The notes: generated from the sequence alone by a model not told the origin. 64,000 nt of DNA from Cinnamomum chago (GCA_038049695.1 CP142452.1:96293501-96357500), one strand, 5' to 3'. Positions 1-17,780 are shown, counted from the first letter of the stretch. A program made the numbers and translations.

Positions 1-420
1 ACATCCAATCAATAGAAGACATACACACATGCTTAATTATAAAATGCAGATCTACTTGCCTCAACCAAGAAGAAGATTGAAATTGGGGAAATCTGAGGAG
101 AAGCCCTACCACTGCAGAAACCTCAATCTACTCCGACCAAACGCAATCTAACACGCAAAGGAGAAGAAATGAGAGGAAAAGATTAAGATCTAACCTAAAT
201 CTAAACCAAAGAGAATTGATTGAAAAGATGAAATAGGGAGAAATCTTACCAAACTGACGTCAATGGAAAGAGGAGATCGCGAGGAAGAAGGTGAGCGGCT
301 CGGATCGCGGAAGTGATCCTTCAGGGAAAGAGTTCTGGAGCCTTGGAAAAATGAGGATGAAGAAAGGTTGCTGTGGCTTCGTTCGTTGCAGAGAATGATT
401 AAGAGATTAGGGTTAATCTC
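1..420 (-). promoter_or_regulatory. Putative leader exon and promoter of a minus-strand gene off the left edge
   Basis: Read on the minus strand, a pyrimidine-rich stretch ending near base 250 is followed by a consensus donor (TTTG|GTAAGA), and bases 1-249 then look like an AT-rich intron. Just upstream lies a telo-box (AACCCTAA on the minus strand, 407-414) inside a short palindrome. Telo-boxes are typical of translation-related plant genes, so a housekeeping gene whose coding part lies outside the window is plausible. A TGACGTCA palindrome sits at 255-262 in the presumed leader. No coding exon is visible, so the gene cannot be named. This is inference from composition and one splice site. 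Confidence 0.4.
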
Positions 421-760
421 TTGTTAAGAAGAAGGGAAGGAGGAAAAGACTAAGTTACCCCTTAAGTGGGTCCGGAGAAAGAATTAATTATTAGAAGGGT
501 TTTTGGTCGTCGGATCGCAACGAGCCAGAAGACAAAATTGATCAACGCGACGAGACCTTTCCAACAAACCCAAAATCACGGCGATAGGAATTTTTCGGAA
601 AAACGCTCAATTTTCTCATAATTTGCAAACTACCCCCTACTAGGGTCAAACGAACTCAGAATCGCACAAAACTCCGCAGGCACTATTCTAACACTAAAAG
701 AAACTCGCTGACCATCTAAACCCACTTAAATATCTAATAAAACAATAATTATAATATTAA
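421..760. other. Spacer with no recognisable gene
   Basis: I see no open frame, RNA gene or clear repeat here. It separates the putative minus-strand leader from the LTR-element remnant and could hold upstream promoter sequence for the gene off the left edge. Confidence 0.4.
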
Positions 761-762
761 TA

Positions 763-1765
763 TCAAAATAAATGGGTCAACGGGCCGGTAATTGGGCCCA
801 ACTGACCTAGTAAGGTCGCAGACCTTACAGCAGGCCTGCGCCTCTCCATTTCTTCGGCGTCGGAAGAGTAGTTTTCGATCTCCCGAATGGGATCGCTCTC
901 GGCTGCGACGGCCGAGGTGGAAGCCTCAGCGCCCGAAGCGACCCTGCTCGCGTTTTCGGCTAGGGCAAGGACAATCTCTCCGGGGCGGCCTGACTTCCGC
1001 GTGTACGACGCGTACTTCGGCTCGTACCCTAGTAAGGAGAAGGCAACCCTGTTGTAGTGGCCTCGGTACTGGTAAATCTTATCCAGCCAGGCCTTGTTTC
1101 GCCGCCAACGGTCTAGTTGGGCGTCCCGCTTTCGCTGTTGAAGGCCTGCAGAAGAAAGGAAAAGAATTAGAATAAGAGCTGACCGAAATGCAAGCCAGAA
1201 ATCCGAAACCTGGCGAAAGGGACAGGGCGTTACTCGGCGGTGTCCCGAATGTCCGTGGGACTTGGACTCTCCACGCAGTCTCGGATTCGGTCCCACTGAA
1301 CTCCCAGTTGCCGGAGACGAATAGCCGATCATCCTCAGCGTATTTATTCGAGTCCTCCAAGGCCGTGATGAGGGGCGAACACTTTGCTTTAACACGAAGG
1401 TAATAAGTGTTGCCATCTCGGGTTTTGCAGAGATCATAAACATCTTCGATGTCATGGACACCGAGATCGATTCCTAGGACCTTGTTCAGTTCGGCGACGC
1501 CCATGATGATCTTGAAACCGTTGGGCATCAGTTGGCACGGGCAGAGATTCCATGCCCGGAGGCAGAACCTCAGGAGAGGATGAATGGGGAATCTGACCCC
1601 ACCTTCAATAATGGCAACGAGAGGGAATGACATCCAGCCTTGGCTAAAAACGTAGCCGGATGATCTGTCGGAGGCTTTCACCCGGACGTCCTCCGGGATC
1701 TGGAAAGTCCTCTTGAGCTCTGCCAGGGCCGAATGAGAGTCAATCCAATGACTGAAAGCCCCCAT
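763..1765 (-). pseudogene. Antisense coding region inside the LTR-element remnant
   Basis: Minus-strand frames here encode protein-like sequence with conserved-looking blocks (for example SDRSSGYVFSQGWMSF, RFPIHPLLRFCLRAW and CQLMPNGFKIIMGV). The blocks resemble proteins repeatedly annotated in plant genomes as transposon proteins of unknown function. It lies antisense to the LTR at 2391-3055, the arrangement known for Tat-lineage elements. I treat it as a fossil part of the element and not as a host gene. No catalytic motif is recognisable. Confidence 0.5.
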
Positions 1766-2390
1766 TCCTAAGTCTAAGAAACCCTAACAAAGCTCTAAAG
1801 AAGGGGCAGACAGAGCGGAAAGGGTGGAGGACAGGGGAAACCCTAGAAGGAACTAGGTCAGAAATGTAAAAAAAAAAGAAAAGAAGAGAAGCAGAGTAAA
1901 GACACTCACAGGCAAACGAAGATGGGGCTGGATAACGGTGTATCACAGGGCGAGTCGGTGGTTCCTCACTGGTTCTAGCAGAAGAAGTATTAGCAAAGAA
2001 AGTTCTGGCGAGCAGGAGTTCTAGCAGAGTCCAGAGGCGAAAATGGTGAAGCAGAGTGCCAAAATGAATTTAAAGGACAAGGATGGGCGCCATCCCGGAA
2101 TTCGAAGCGAAACGCGTGCGAAGTGTCGCCTCAGGTTGCAGCGCCCGCCGCCTCGAAGTGACAAGGAAGCCTTTTGAATGATGACGCGTGGCGCTGATGG
2201 TCCGTCTCCCCACGCTAAACATAGTCTCCGCACTTATCACCTTCCTTATTACCTCGGGCAGGCGAATTGATGGCGGCGTATACAACCTAACCGTCAGAGC
2301 CCTTAATGAGAAGACGACTTCGGCATGCCAACTCAGCTCTCGACCTCGGAGACTGGAAAGCCCTAGAGATCAAGAGCTGGGGGGCTATTG

Positions 2391-3055
2391 TGTGGGGCCC
2401 ATCACTCCTTTCGGTTTCGGCGAAGCATGTCCAAATCAGTCTCGGACATAGACCCGTGCCACTTCGGTTTCGGAAGTAGATGCTGATATCGGGAAAGCGA
2501 TATCCATTTCGGCTCGGCCACGCCACCCCACCCAGTCTCGGCTACACAGACTATAACTGCATCCCTTGGCTACGACCCCCATAAAGACGGGGCCCAGGAA
2601 AGGGGTCCGATGGGACCTCAGCCGTCAACAGATCAGGGCAAGATCAGGCCCAATGTGACTGGCATTAAATGCAATGTGGGCTGATCGGACCCTCATTAAA
2701 TGCAACGAGGGCTGTGATGGACCCTCATTAATGACTATGTGGGCTGATGAGACCCTAGTCACATCACGAGGCCCACCGGCGCAGGCGCCAAAGTAATCTC
2801 TCATATAAAGCATAGGACGACCCAAGATGGAGGTATGCATTCTCTTACATGCAACAACACTCCTCCCTTCCTTCTTCTTCTTCTCCGATCACTGCTAACT
2901 TGAGCGTCGGAGAGCCCTGCGCTGCCCCAGCTAGGGTCCTTTGACCGTTCTCTTCTTCCCTTTCAGGTTCAACAGACACGCAGCTCCTTCTCTGGTACTC
3001 TGAGTAAGTCCTTGAGGGCATCCTAATCTTGTGAGTATATTTTTCTGCACTTACA
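2391..3055 (+). repeat. LTR of the Gypsy-type remnant
   Basis: It runs from TGTGGGGCCC to CTGCACTTACA, with the usual TG...CA ends. It holds a TATA-like box (CTCATATAAAG, about 2800) followed by a pyrimidine-rich leader, as in plant Gypsy LTRs. A G-rich tract just to the left fits the polypurine tract that precedes a 3' LTR. The left boundary could also be two bases earlier. No second LTR is present for dating. Confidence 0.6.
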
Positions 3056-6000
3056 ATTCCATATTTAAAATAGAGGATCCATGATAATGACACGAGAAAT
3101 GGAAGCTGAGAAAATAAAACTTGAGAAATAGAGAATTCCATATTTGAAACTCCAGATTACGGGTGATTGCCGGCACACCAACGCCATTACCGGCATTAAT
3201 TAGTTTGCAAACGTGTTAAAAACTCTTTCACATGTGATAGTGGATGGACGTATCAAACGAATATCATATGGGCTTTATCATGATTACTGCCGGATTCTAA
3301 TTTTGACCTTTGAGGTGTTTTTTTTATATTTTTATTCTTATTTCTTTTTTCTCATGAATATGTTATTGGATGCTTGTTTTGCACAGCAAAAGTCCCACAT
3401 GTCCATGATATCTTATATGGTATCAAAGCCAACGTATCCATGTATCAGAGCACGTGAGGGGAAATGTTTTATTAACTTTTACAAGTTGTGGCAGAGCAAA
3501 ACAAAGAACAAAACCACCTATGATTGAGGCTCAGGACCCAATATCACTGTTGAATCAATTACATGGAGCTAGTATACATTTCAATTTGATGATGGAATGA
3601 GATGGTAGCCACCTTAAGTTCTAGAAACTTCCACCCCAATAGCATTACTTAGCCCAGGAATCCAATGACAACCAAATTTGTTGGGCCCTAGGGGAATTGT
3701 TGAGTCCATTTTATTTGTTTTTTTTTTTTTGCAAGGCTGGCTTCGCAAGTTTGTATGACATTTTGGTGATATAGGTTCAGCACCCATTTAGCTATTTGTG
3801 CTGAAATTAGGGGCTTTCATGGGCCGCGTCAGTCTGGGCCAAAGATAGCCCAAGCTCATACATTTCAATTATAGGCCTAATCTTCAGGTTCAAATTTATT
3901 TCATGGTCCCGAAAGCTAGTTACAGACCCTGCCCATTTAGAAACATAATTCACTTTTCTTGAAAAGATGTAAAACTGTTCTCGGCCTTTAAAGTCCCAGG
4001 CCCTGCCTATCTAACTATGTGGCCAGAAAATAGAGCCAAGTCCAGTCCATGGGGCCTAAAACACAGCTCACATCGATTGCATGGTGGGCTCATATTGAGC
4101 CCGGAATGGGCCAGCCGATGAGGCATGAGCAACCATAGAGGAAGCCTCAGCTATGGCCTCGAATACATAGGCCTAACCAGTAACCACCATCCAACATTCC
4201 AACGTAAAGACAGCTGACTTCTGACAGGACCCACCTATCAATTTTGTAACTGTATTTGTTTGGGGGTGGGGCTCATTTTGTCAGAGGAATTGTCAAACTT
4301 TAGGGTCTAAATTCTCTTCAAAGTCCTTGATCAAATTAATCGATAGAAAACTCAGACAACGGTCATGGGGAGTTTTTTTTTAAAAACATGTAGGAAAATG
4401 CTACTATCTTCCTCTTTCAAACTGATGCCCAACACACCCTGGAAGTTTGAGAATTCAGCAGCTTATCATTGATGATGAATCCTTAATTAATAGTGGTGGA
4501 AGGTCTCCAGCTTATCAAAGACTTTGGAAACAGGTTATGAAATGCCTAAGATTTTTTCCTCAATTGCAGATTGTGTTCTGTAAAGAGGAGAATACTCCAG
4601 AAAACAAACCGACCAAACTAAAATCCCCTCTTATCCAAATATTTGCTCAGATTTTACATACTTCATTCATGTGCAATATGTGCAGGAACTACTAATTTAG
4701 GATGAAGCTTCTTCAGCTCTGGCATGACCACTGCTGAGTCTGGGAGCATAACTTTCTGTGGTTACTCATTAGGCCACTTTCTTTTTATTTTTATTTTTTT
4801 ATGGTCCTTATTTTTGTTTTGGACTGCATATTGTTTGTTTCCTTTTATGTTTAAAGATGCCTAATCACCAAGCTATCACTGGATGCAGCATATGGCTGAT
4901 TCACAAATCCCACCATTGGTCTACTTTGAATGATTCTATTGTGAGCCGGGCCTAGTTTGGGCCTAGTGAGAAGTGCGTCCCACAATACAAAGTCCATACA
5001 TGAAGCCACTGCCATATGTGTAAAGATTTCGGCCATCACATATATCACTAAGTTTGAAAATAAAGATCTATAAAGCTAGCATTAGAACTCTATTTTAATT
5101 ACCCTTATGTTATATTGTATTTTTTTTAATTCACATCTAAACCACGATGCCAACATATACAAAAAATATTTTATTTTTAAAATACTAAATGTAAGTTATT
5201 CAATTAAAGAGCCAAATCATTTAAAATATCAGTTAAGAACCAATATGTTGACTAACATATAAACGTTTCTACATTAACCAATACAACGCCACAAATGGTG
5301 TCTTATAAACCACGATGCCAACTTACTACATTGCTTAAAATTATGGTGCCAAGTTACTCTTCTATGCCTGGATTCTTTGAAATAATCAAATTATTGGAGT
5401 TTCAAATTGGGCGGTGTGAGATTTTCAATTTCTGCCTTCCACAAAGCGGGACTCAAAATAAAGAAAGAATAAAATCCAGCTGCTAATGGAATAGGACACT
5501 CTTGTAGGGGAACAAAACCCTCTTTCATCTATGGCGAATGGGCTAATAATTACTTGAGGTTTAAGAGCTGGTGCTGGACCCCGCCCAAATGGCTGGGTAA
5601 AAAATTGCCTGATAGAGAGATAATGCAAGCCTGTTGTGCATCAGCCAACAGTACTGTATGAAATCGGATGTGATTTTGGACTCCTCAATTGTTCACGAAC
5701 TAAGGCCTGAACATATAAGTGAGTCTACCAACCAATGAAACACTCTACACACTCATCAGTGGTTTCATTCCAACATTTCAAAAATCAGAACTGTTTACAA
5801 ACTAAACCACTCATTGATTGATTGCAGGAATCTTCGAGTCAATCAAAAAAACATGGTCGATTCATATTTCGTACGTGTTTTTATTAGCAAAGTAAGAACA
5901 AAGATGCAACCAAACAACACAGACACAAATTTAGGTGGTTCCCTCGTGGTTGAGGTACGTCTACAGATCACACCGATTCCATCATACTCAAAGGCAGAAG

Positions 6001-6480
6001 ATGAAAATACAAGATACATGATCTTTAACGGCTATGCTAGGGTTACATAAAGGTGTAGGGTAATATTATTATGGAAATACCCTTACACGTTTTGCGACAG
6101 TAGCCGAGTTAACAATCTGACCAGGGTGTAATCAGGCTCCACACATGATAGTTTTTACAATATATAACAAGTTTCTATTCTTTTTCTTTCTTTATTAAAA
6201 AAAAGAGTCATTTGATGTTAATAACCCACTTATCATGCAACTAATCCAACATTAGTATTGATTTGAGAAAAATTTAGTACCATGTGAAGGGGCCGGTTCT
6301 ATATAGGGTTACTAAACTGTTTGGAATTTTGGAAGGTGACCCATGCCCGCTCATGAGATTCACACGATTGGTGAACTTTATAATAAAAATACAGCACCTT
6401 CTGCATTCGCCAATTTTAAACAATTCAAAAGATAATGAGACAACCCATGCACCATCACGAGACAACCCATGCACCATCAC
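3056..6480. other. Intergenic AT-rich spacer, no gene recognised
   Basis: Only short unrelated open frames occur, with no homology I recognise. Around 5925-6000 there is a stretch with a 'TAGGTGGTTCCCTCGTGG' flavour reminiscent of degraded plant retroelement ends, but no boundaries or target duplication can be fixed. The rest shows poly-A/T runs and no structure I can name. Confidence 0.4.
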
Positions 6481-6676
6481 GCTCTCTCTCTCTCTCTCTC
6501 TCTCTCTCTATGAACAGCTCATTATACATGTGAAATCTGATCATGAAGCTGCATGTGTCCTATCGTGAGGTTAAGCTTCACGCCACGTGGTTTGTGGAAA
6601 GTATCACATGAACAACTTGTAATACTATATATATATATATAGAGAGAGAGAGTGTTGAGAGAGAGAGAGAGAGAGC
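6481..6676. repeat. Microsatellites: (CT)n, then (TA)n-(GA)n
   Basis: A pure CT run occupies about 6481-6509 and a compound TA/GA run about 6628-6676, separated by unique sequence. They could be polymorphic length markers. No nearby start codon suggests they belong to a leader. Confidence 0.8.
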
Positions 6677-8515
6677 GCACTTTCACTCAATCACTCACTT
6701 AACTAACCTCCTAACACTTGATAAACAGACTAGCAGAAGATTCTATCATGGAAACGCCATTGCATGCCAACCTCATCTTTGCAGGTTTACAAGTACTCGT
6801 GTTGGTGAACCCCCGACCAGAGAAGATACTTCCACCGTTGCATCACGCTTTCCAACGTATTCTTTCCCAATAATTTCCGGATGGACTTTCTCATACCATA
6901 GCTTTTCTACTCATCACTTCATATCCCCCCGAATTTACTTTTATAATGCCTAGTAACTTATTGCCCGCTAACCAGAAAATTATGGGATCATGGGGTTTAT
7001 ATAAGTTCACAATTTACAATATTGTTCAGGCGTGTTTAAGTTGACAGGAGGAATTTCCAAAGAGACATATGAAGTCTTGTCCAATTTAAAACTTAGGCAG
7101 TTTGTGATGTAGAACTTTCCAACGTAACATATTTAATGCAATAACAATATTAATATTATAGTAGTAATCTTGAGAGGTATATTGGTTAGCTTAGAACTAT
7201 GATTTGCTTTCAAAAGTTGAGAGTTTATAACTGCGCTACCACACTAGGGCAACATGAGGTTTACCCGGCTCCCCCTTAGGCCAGTTGGGATTAGTTTGAC
7301 CCAAAGGATTGTGATACTCACCGTTATAAAAAGAAATTATAACAGTATATTATATGGTAATAGGTTGGGAATCTGTGAGGAATTTGCATATTTGAAGCTT
7401 CCCCACTAGTCACTACCCCTAAAACATGAAATCATTGCTAAGAATTATGTATGCTGATTTCGTATTAATATTAGTGCATATCGACATGTATAGTTGCAAA
7501 TTGATATTGGTGTGTAAATTTACAAAATGGGGATTTTCAAATCCTATGTGAGGGCTCGGACTTGAAAATCCACAAAAAATGAGGATAACTACTTTGAAAA
7601 TCTCACCTAAGAAACCGTTAAACTTTAAAAGACCCTTGGGGGGTCTTTGGATAAGTACAGAATAAGACATAATTTCCATCATAATATTCATGTAGGTCCC
7701 GCAGTTAGCGTATGCCTTTTCCTCTCACACAAGCAATGAGAGATATCTGTCGGCACAACACATCTCTATGCAATATAAATGTAAGATACCTAACTAATTT
7801 CTTTATATGTAACATTGCAACTACTTTAGATTGGGTCTGAAGTCGGCTAAGTCCTATAAGTAAGGCCTATGTCGATTTTTTTTCTCATAACCGGGAAGGG
7901 AAGACTATGTCCGTGTCCGTGTCCGTGTCCGGGTCCGGGTCCATCTGTGCGAGCCAATTTAACCCACACCAACCATGCAAAGGCAGATATTTAGGACCTT
8001 TTGCCATGTACCCTTGGGATCATGTAACCACCCGGACCTAAATCAAATTTTCAATCCATACATTTCAACTTTAAATCATGTCCAGCTTTACAGCGTGCTG
8101 CAACCACTTCTCTTTCTCACTCTCTCTCTCTCTCTCTGTGAGAACAATTTGGAGGAATGTAAGCATCACATTAGCTATCATTATGTTGTTTGATATAGAC
8201 AGCTAATGCTTATGCGGGTTATGCCATCCTTCCTTCCTCAGGCCACATGTGAATATGTGATCACCATTATTCCAAAAGAAAATTCTAGATAACCCATGCA
8301 TCTTTCAAACCGTTACATGCCCTCCAGATAATGGATCATACTTGTGAATGTTTTATGATTATATATGATATTAAACCAACTCCAAACAGAGGCAGATCGG
8401 ATCATGTCAAAAAAAAAGAAGAGCAGCTTCTTTATTAACGCCAGTATAAATTTGTCCTCTCTACAACACAATCCCTGGTTGTAGCTCTTCAGATGAGAGC
8501 CTTGGGCAGGGTGGA
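6677..8515. other. Intergenic spacer with a short hexamer repeat
   Basis: A run of GTCCGT/GTCCGG hexamers, about six units, lies at roughly 7906-7943. A short CT run occurs near 8117-8138. I recognise no coding potential and no RNA gene. Confidence 0.5.
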
Positions 8516-8691
8516 GTGAGGAAAAAAAAAGTCATCTATCAGATGCGGTGGGGTCATGTGAGAAAAAAAATGTCATAAATCAGATGGGGGTGGGGGTCAT
8601 GTGGGAAAAAAAAATGTCATATCAGATGTGGGTGGGGGGGTCATGTGGGAAAAAGAAAGAGAAATATTTCAGATGGGTGGTGGGGGTCATG
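8516..8691. repeat. Minisatellite, four units of about 42-46 bp
   Basis: Four successive units share the plan TG(A/G)GGAAAAAA...GTCAT...CAGATG...GGTGGGGGTCATG. Boundaries fall near 8516, 8559, 8602 and 8646. Units differ by a few substitutions and by the lengths of their A and G runs. The 103-residue open frame crossing it is repeat-derived and not a gene. Confidence 0.85.
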
Positions 8692-10740
8692 TGGCAACAA
8701 AAACCTAACTCGATCCTAACCAAGTGGAGTCAAATTTATAGACTGATACCTGCCTTGATAGTTACCATTACAAAATGGGTGTCTAATTCAATAAAGATTT
8801 TCTTTTTTCCAAATGCAACCGACAACTTTCACTGTTCTGTAAGATTCCCTCTTGTTTAACTACTAATAATTATAAAAAGAAACTGCACCTTTCACAAGTC
8901 CAATATTACTCAATTACTAATATATTTTTTGTGAGGCTTAAATTTTTGTGAGATCCAATTGTATGAAGTTTAATTTTTGGAAATGTTATATTTTTGAGGT
9001 TTTAATTTCATGGATATATCATATTGAATGAATTCTATATTATTAATTATTTGTCTACAAATTTTCAAAAGGCCAATCTTACGAAAGCCACTCATATTTT
9101 TTTTTACTTATAAACGTAAATTTGAAAAATTATACGCAGCCACTCATGTTTTGATCATCCAGGAATTCTAAAATTACTATAAGAGATTTCTTGTTCCTTT
9201 CCGGATTTCTTCCCCAAGATTTCAGCAAGCATTTGGGATTTTCATAAATTTGGAATTCTGTCATCTTTAAGATAGAACTCCGACGTCCTCCATCATGAAT
9301 AATCATTTTAGACAAGGACCCCGCATGTGGTTGTTTCAAAAGGTGGGTTACAAATATGGGTTGTCTTCTTTGGATGGGACTAGATTTCATATATTGGAAT
9401 TTATAAATTTGTAATCATATGAATTTTTTTAACATTTTTGTTGTGCAGAAATTTCATGTATGACAATTCTTTTATTGATCTCTAAAGTGGACTCTTTATT
9501 TGGGTACATTTTGGACATGTTTGGTAAGGAGTGTAGAATCTATAAACTCGAGGAATCCTTATAATAGCAGATATGAAGTTTCCTAATTGAGGATTTGTAT
9601 GGTTGATGATTTTACATATAAATTGACGTATATCTTAGTGTGCATGGCTAAGAAAAATTGGTATCAAAATGTAAATTTGCAAAATCAAGGATTCCCTAGT
9701 TCTAAGGGAGAAGTCGGATTTGTAAAAAATACTAAAAGCTGAGGATCTTCACTGGCCAAAATCCTCGAGTATTTACTGTTGCCATACTTGATTAATTTCC
9801 AAATCCTTAAAGAAAATCAACCATCTTGTTGTCAAGGATTTGGTTGCCAAATGTGTGACCTTCGTGATTAAGCAAAGCAAATATGTATACATAATAGTTT
9901 TTTGACGAGCATTCCAGCAACTAATTATAATTTCTCCACTATAATGTTTATACATTTGAATCTATATATACACACAACATGTATACACATATTTGATTTT
10001 AGTACAAAACTCTACTTTCTACGAAAAAGGAAAATTTTAAAAACTCAAGATGTATGAAATTTCGAGATAGGAACCCTAACATGAATGCAGCAAAAGCTTG
10101 AAGGACAACATTCAATAGGATACCAAATTCTTCAACATCCACCGTCTATGAATTCCATAAGCTTTTTTGTATTCTTAAAGTTAAGAGTTTATATTTTCAA
10201 AAAGAGATTACAAAGAACAAAAGAATGAGAGATAGCTCAAAGCTCGCTTACCTACTATTGACAAAGAAAATGAAGAGAGAGGGGCTAACCACCAAAGTCC
10301 AAACCGGCTGTGAGACCGCCCACAAGCCTGCCTATGAAAACAGAAAAAGAAAAACTCAACCCGATGCATAGCCATACAAAAAAGCTAAGGGAGGGGGCAA
10401 AAATATAAGAAAGACCAAAGAAATACAGCAACAACGCGAGAGAAATGGGCAAAACATATCAAGCTTAATTAGCAAATTCAGTTGATTGGCCAATACTTCT
10501 GTAGCTACTGACTCTATAAAAAAAATATGTCCCAACTTCATAAAGATGAATTCCGGAAGTTCCAGTAAAGAAATTGATCAAATATAAACTTCATGTGTTC
10601 ACTAAAAACCTTTAGAAAAAGTAGAGGTCCATTTTTTTATTTTTTTTTTGGGCTAAAAATCTGAGGGCAGAATTAAAAAAAAAAAAAAAAAAAAAAAGAA
10701 GAAGAAGAAAAGAAAGGGAGCATGATGGAGCATGATGTTG
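8692..10740. other. Intergenic AT-rich spacer, no gene recognised
   Basis: Open frames are short and lack recognisable homology. Near 9509 there is a GGACATGTTTGGTAAG sequence like the ends of Harbinger-type elements, with a weak inverted partner near 9860, but the target duplication is not convincing. A poly-A tract sits at 10675-10697. Confidence 0.4.
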
Positions 10741-11341
10741 TGATTTGGAAGTAGACCGCAGCGGGGCCCGGACATTTCTATGGCTCTTGGCCTTTGGCAT
10801 TTCCGTAAATACTTCAAAAGCCATGTCCCTTTCTGTCGAAACTCAACGAAACAGATCGATTCTCCGTCCGCTCGCCCACGGCATTTCTATCGCTCCATTT
10901 CACGTGTCCCGCGGCGGAAACGATCGGGAAGCAGTTAATATATAACTTCCAGATTCCAACTATCATCACAAAATGACAATCCTACCCTCACATCCCACCC
11001 GCACTCAACCCCCCCCAAAAGGCCATTTTCGTCACATCAACTCGGCCGGCATTTGTAAAGCGACCGTGCCCATCTCCCGCCAAGTGTCGGTGCGTGGGGC
11101 CCACCCCGGACTCCAAGCACCTGTTATTTCTGCTTTAATCTTGTGGTCGTCTCGTCGTCCGAAAACTTCGCCTTTTCTCATCTTTCGCTGTTTATAAACA
11201 ACAAAAAGCGAGCGTCCAAGCGAAATCATTTGTTGTCCGCTCCCTCTCTCTCTCTCTCTCTCTAACTGCATCCGAGAAGAAGAAGATAGAGAAGAACAAC
11301 ATCTAGGGTTAGGGTTTGTGAATAGATCTAGATCGAGAAAG
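10741..11341 (+). promoter_or_regulatory. Alpha-tubulin promoter and 5' leader
   Basis: GC content rises before the gene. A TATA-like box (TTTATAAACA) lies at 11191-11200. A (CT)n tract follows near 11243-11263, a position typical of plant leaders. A double telo-box (TAGGGTTAGGGTTT) lies at 11304-11317, just ahead of the start codon at 11342. Telo-boxes and CT tracts are common in highly expressed plant housekeeping genes; that they drive expression here is inferred. Confidence 0.65.
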
Positions 11342-16656
<5,315 letters not shown>

Positions 16657-16860
16657 GGAGTTGGGAGTCATTTGTTTTAAAATGGCCTTTTGTGAAGGAA
16701 ATTAAACTCTGGACTTGCTGTATCTTTACTGTTGTGCACCTTCTTCATATTCATGGGATGTGTGTATCTTTCAGATTGTCATTTGTTTTGGAAGCATCTT
16801 TTTGTATCTCTATTTTTCAGTCCAGTCCAGTCCCCTGGTTTGGGGACAGTTAACATCTTA
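16657..16860 (+). other. 3' untranslated region of alpha-tubulin
   Basis: T-rich sequence follows the TAA stop directly, with an AATTAAA-like signal near 16700. The transcript end cannot be fixed from sequence. The Harbinger-like element begins 204 bp past the stop and may set or extend the 3' end. Confidence 0.5.
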
Positions 16861-17777
16861 GGTCATGTTTAGCAACGGTCTTCGCCAAGGATTCCTCGCC
16901 CAAAATCCTCAATCGCGCGGATTTCCTTGTTTGGAATGGCATGGATTTGAAGAGAATGGATTGCAGAAATCCACCCTTTTGAATATTTGTAGAGTCGGAC
17001 CCCCCCCCCCCCCCCCCCCCCCATCGGATTCATGGAATCCGCGCAAGAGGGGATTTGCGGAGCTACAGTACATTTGGACGTTAATAGAGGGCAGACCGGT
17101 TTTTGCGTTTTTTTGGGCCCCACAATCAAGATCTGAACCGATAATATTGTTAAGAAGGTCCAAAACGGCTATCTCCCAAAATTTTAGCCGTTGATTCATC
17201 TTAGATCTTGAGATATTTGCAAAATCGTCCAAACCGTTAAAATGCCATATTCTGTGATGCAGTGGGCCAAAAAAGCGGATTAAACACAGTCCCTTGTTTT
17301 CAATTTTCTGGTTCCTGTGGGCCCAAAATCAAGATCTGAACCGTTAATTATGTTAAGAAGGTCCATAACGGCTATTTCCCAAAATTTCAGCCGTTGATTC
17401 ATCTTAGATGTTGAGATATTTGCAAAATCGTGAGGGACATTTGCCAAAATGTATTACTGAGCAAACTATTATTGAAAACAGTCCGTTTTTTCTCATTTTT
17501 GGGTTTATGTGGGGTCCACGATCAACATCAAAACCGGTCATTAGTTTTGGACGGTCAAACACGGTAAGGTGACCAAATTATAACCGTTGATCCTTACTTT
17601 ATCTTGAGATACATGTATAAACATCAATTGGATCATACATTCTACAACTTATAAGAATCCTCCCTCCATCCAAACATGGAACTTTCATTGGGAATTCTAC
17701 TTGAGGATTGTGGCTTTCTTTGAAGATGGAGAGAATCCTCTAAATATAGGATTCTTCACCGTTTACCAAACGTGCCC
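16861..17777. mobile_element. PIF/Harbinger-like non-autonomous element just downstream of tubulin
   Basis: The left end GGTCATGTTTAGCAACGG and the inverted right end GGGCACGTTTGGTAAACGG are related terminal repeats. TTA target duplications flank both sides (16858-16860 and 17778-17780), as for PIF/Harbinger. The interior has no transposase. It contains two similar internal blocks ('CAAGATCTGAACC...GTTAAGAAGGTCC') about 200 bp apart and a 23-base C run at 17000-17022. Confidence 0.85.
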
Positions 17778-17780
17778 TTA

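Larger units (their letters stand above)
763..3055 (+). mobile_element. Remnant of a Ty3/Gypsy-type LTR retrotransposon (3' part)
   Basis: The right end is an LTR on the plus strand, preceded by a G-rich polypurine-like tract (about 2378-2384). The interior is richer in GC than its surroundings. It carries antisense coding sequence (763-1765) resembling the transposon-linked protein of plant genomes that has a run like 'SDRSSGYVF...RFPIHPLLRF...PCQLMPNGF'. Antisense genes between pol and the 3' LTR are known in the Tat lineage (for example Grande), so a Tat-like origin is my inference. Protease, reverse transcriptase and integrase are not in the window and the 5' LTR is not seen, so the element is incomplete and old. 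Family assignment is tentative. Confidence 0.6.

Noticed and set aside
8548-8859. Open frame of 103 residues across the minisatellite
   Set aside because: Its repeated VGVMWEKK-like sequence simply translates the tandem repeat; no homology or splice context.
9509-9862. Possible Harbinger-like element in spacer
   Set aside because: The GGACATGTTTGGTAAG end has only a weak inverted partner and no matching 3-bp duplication.
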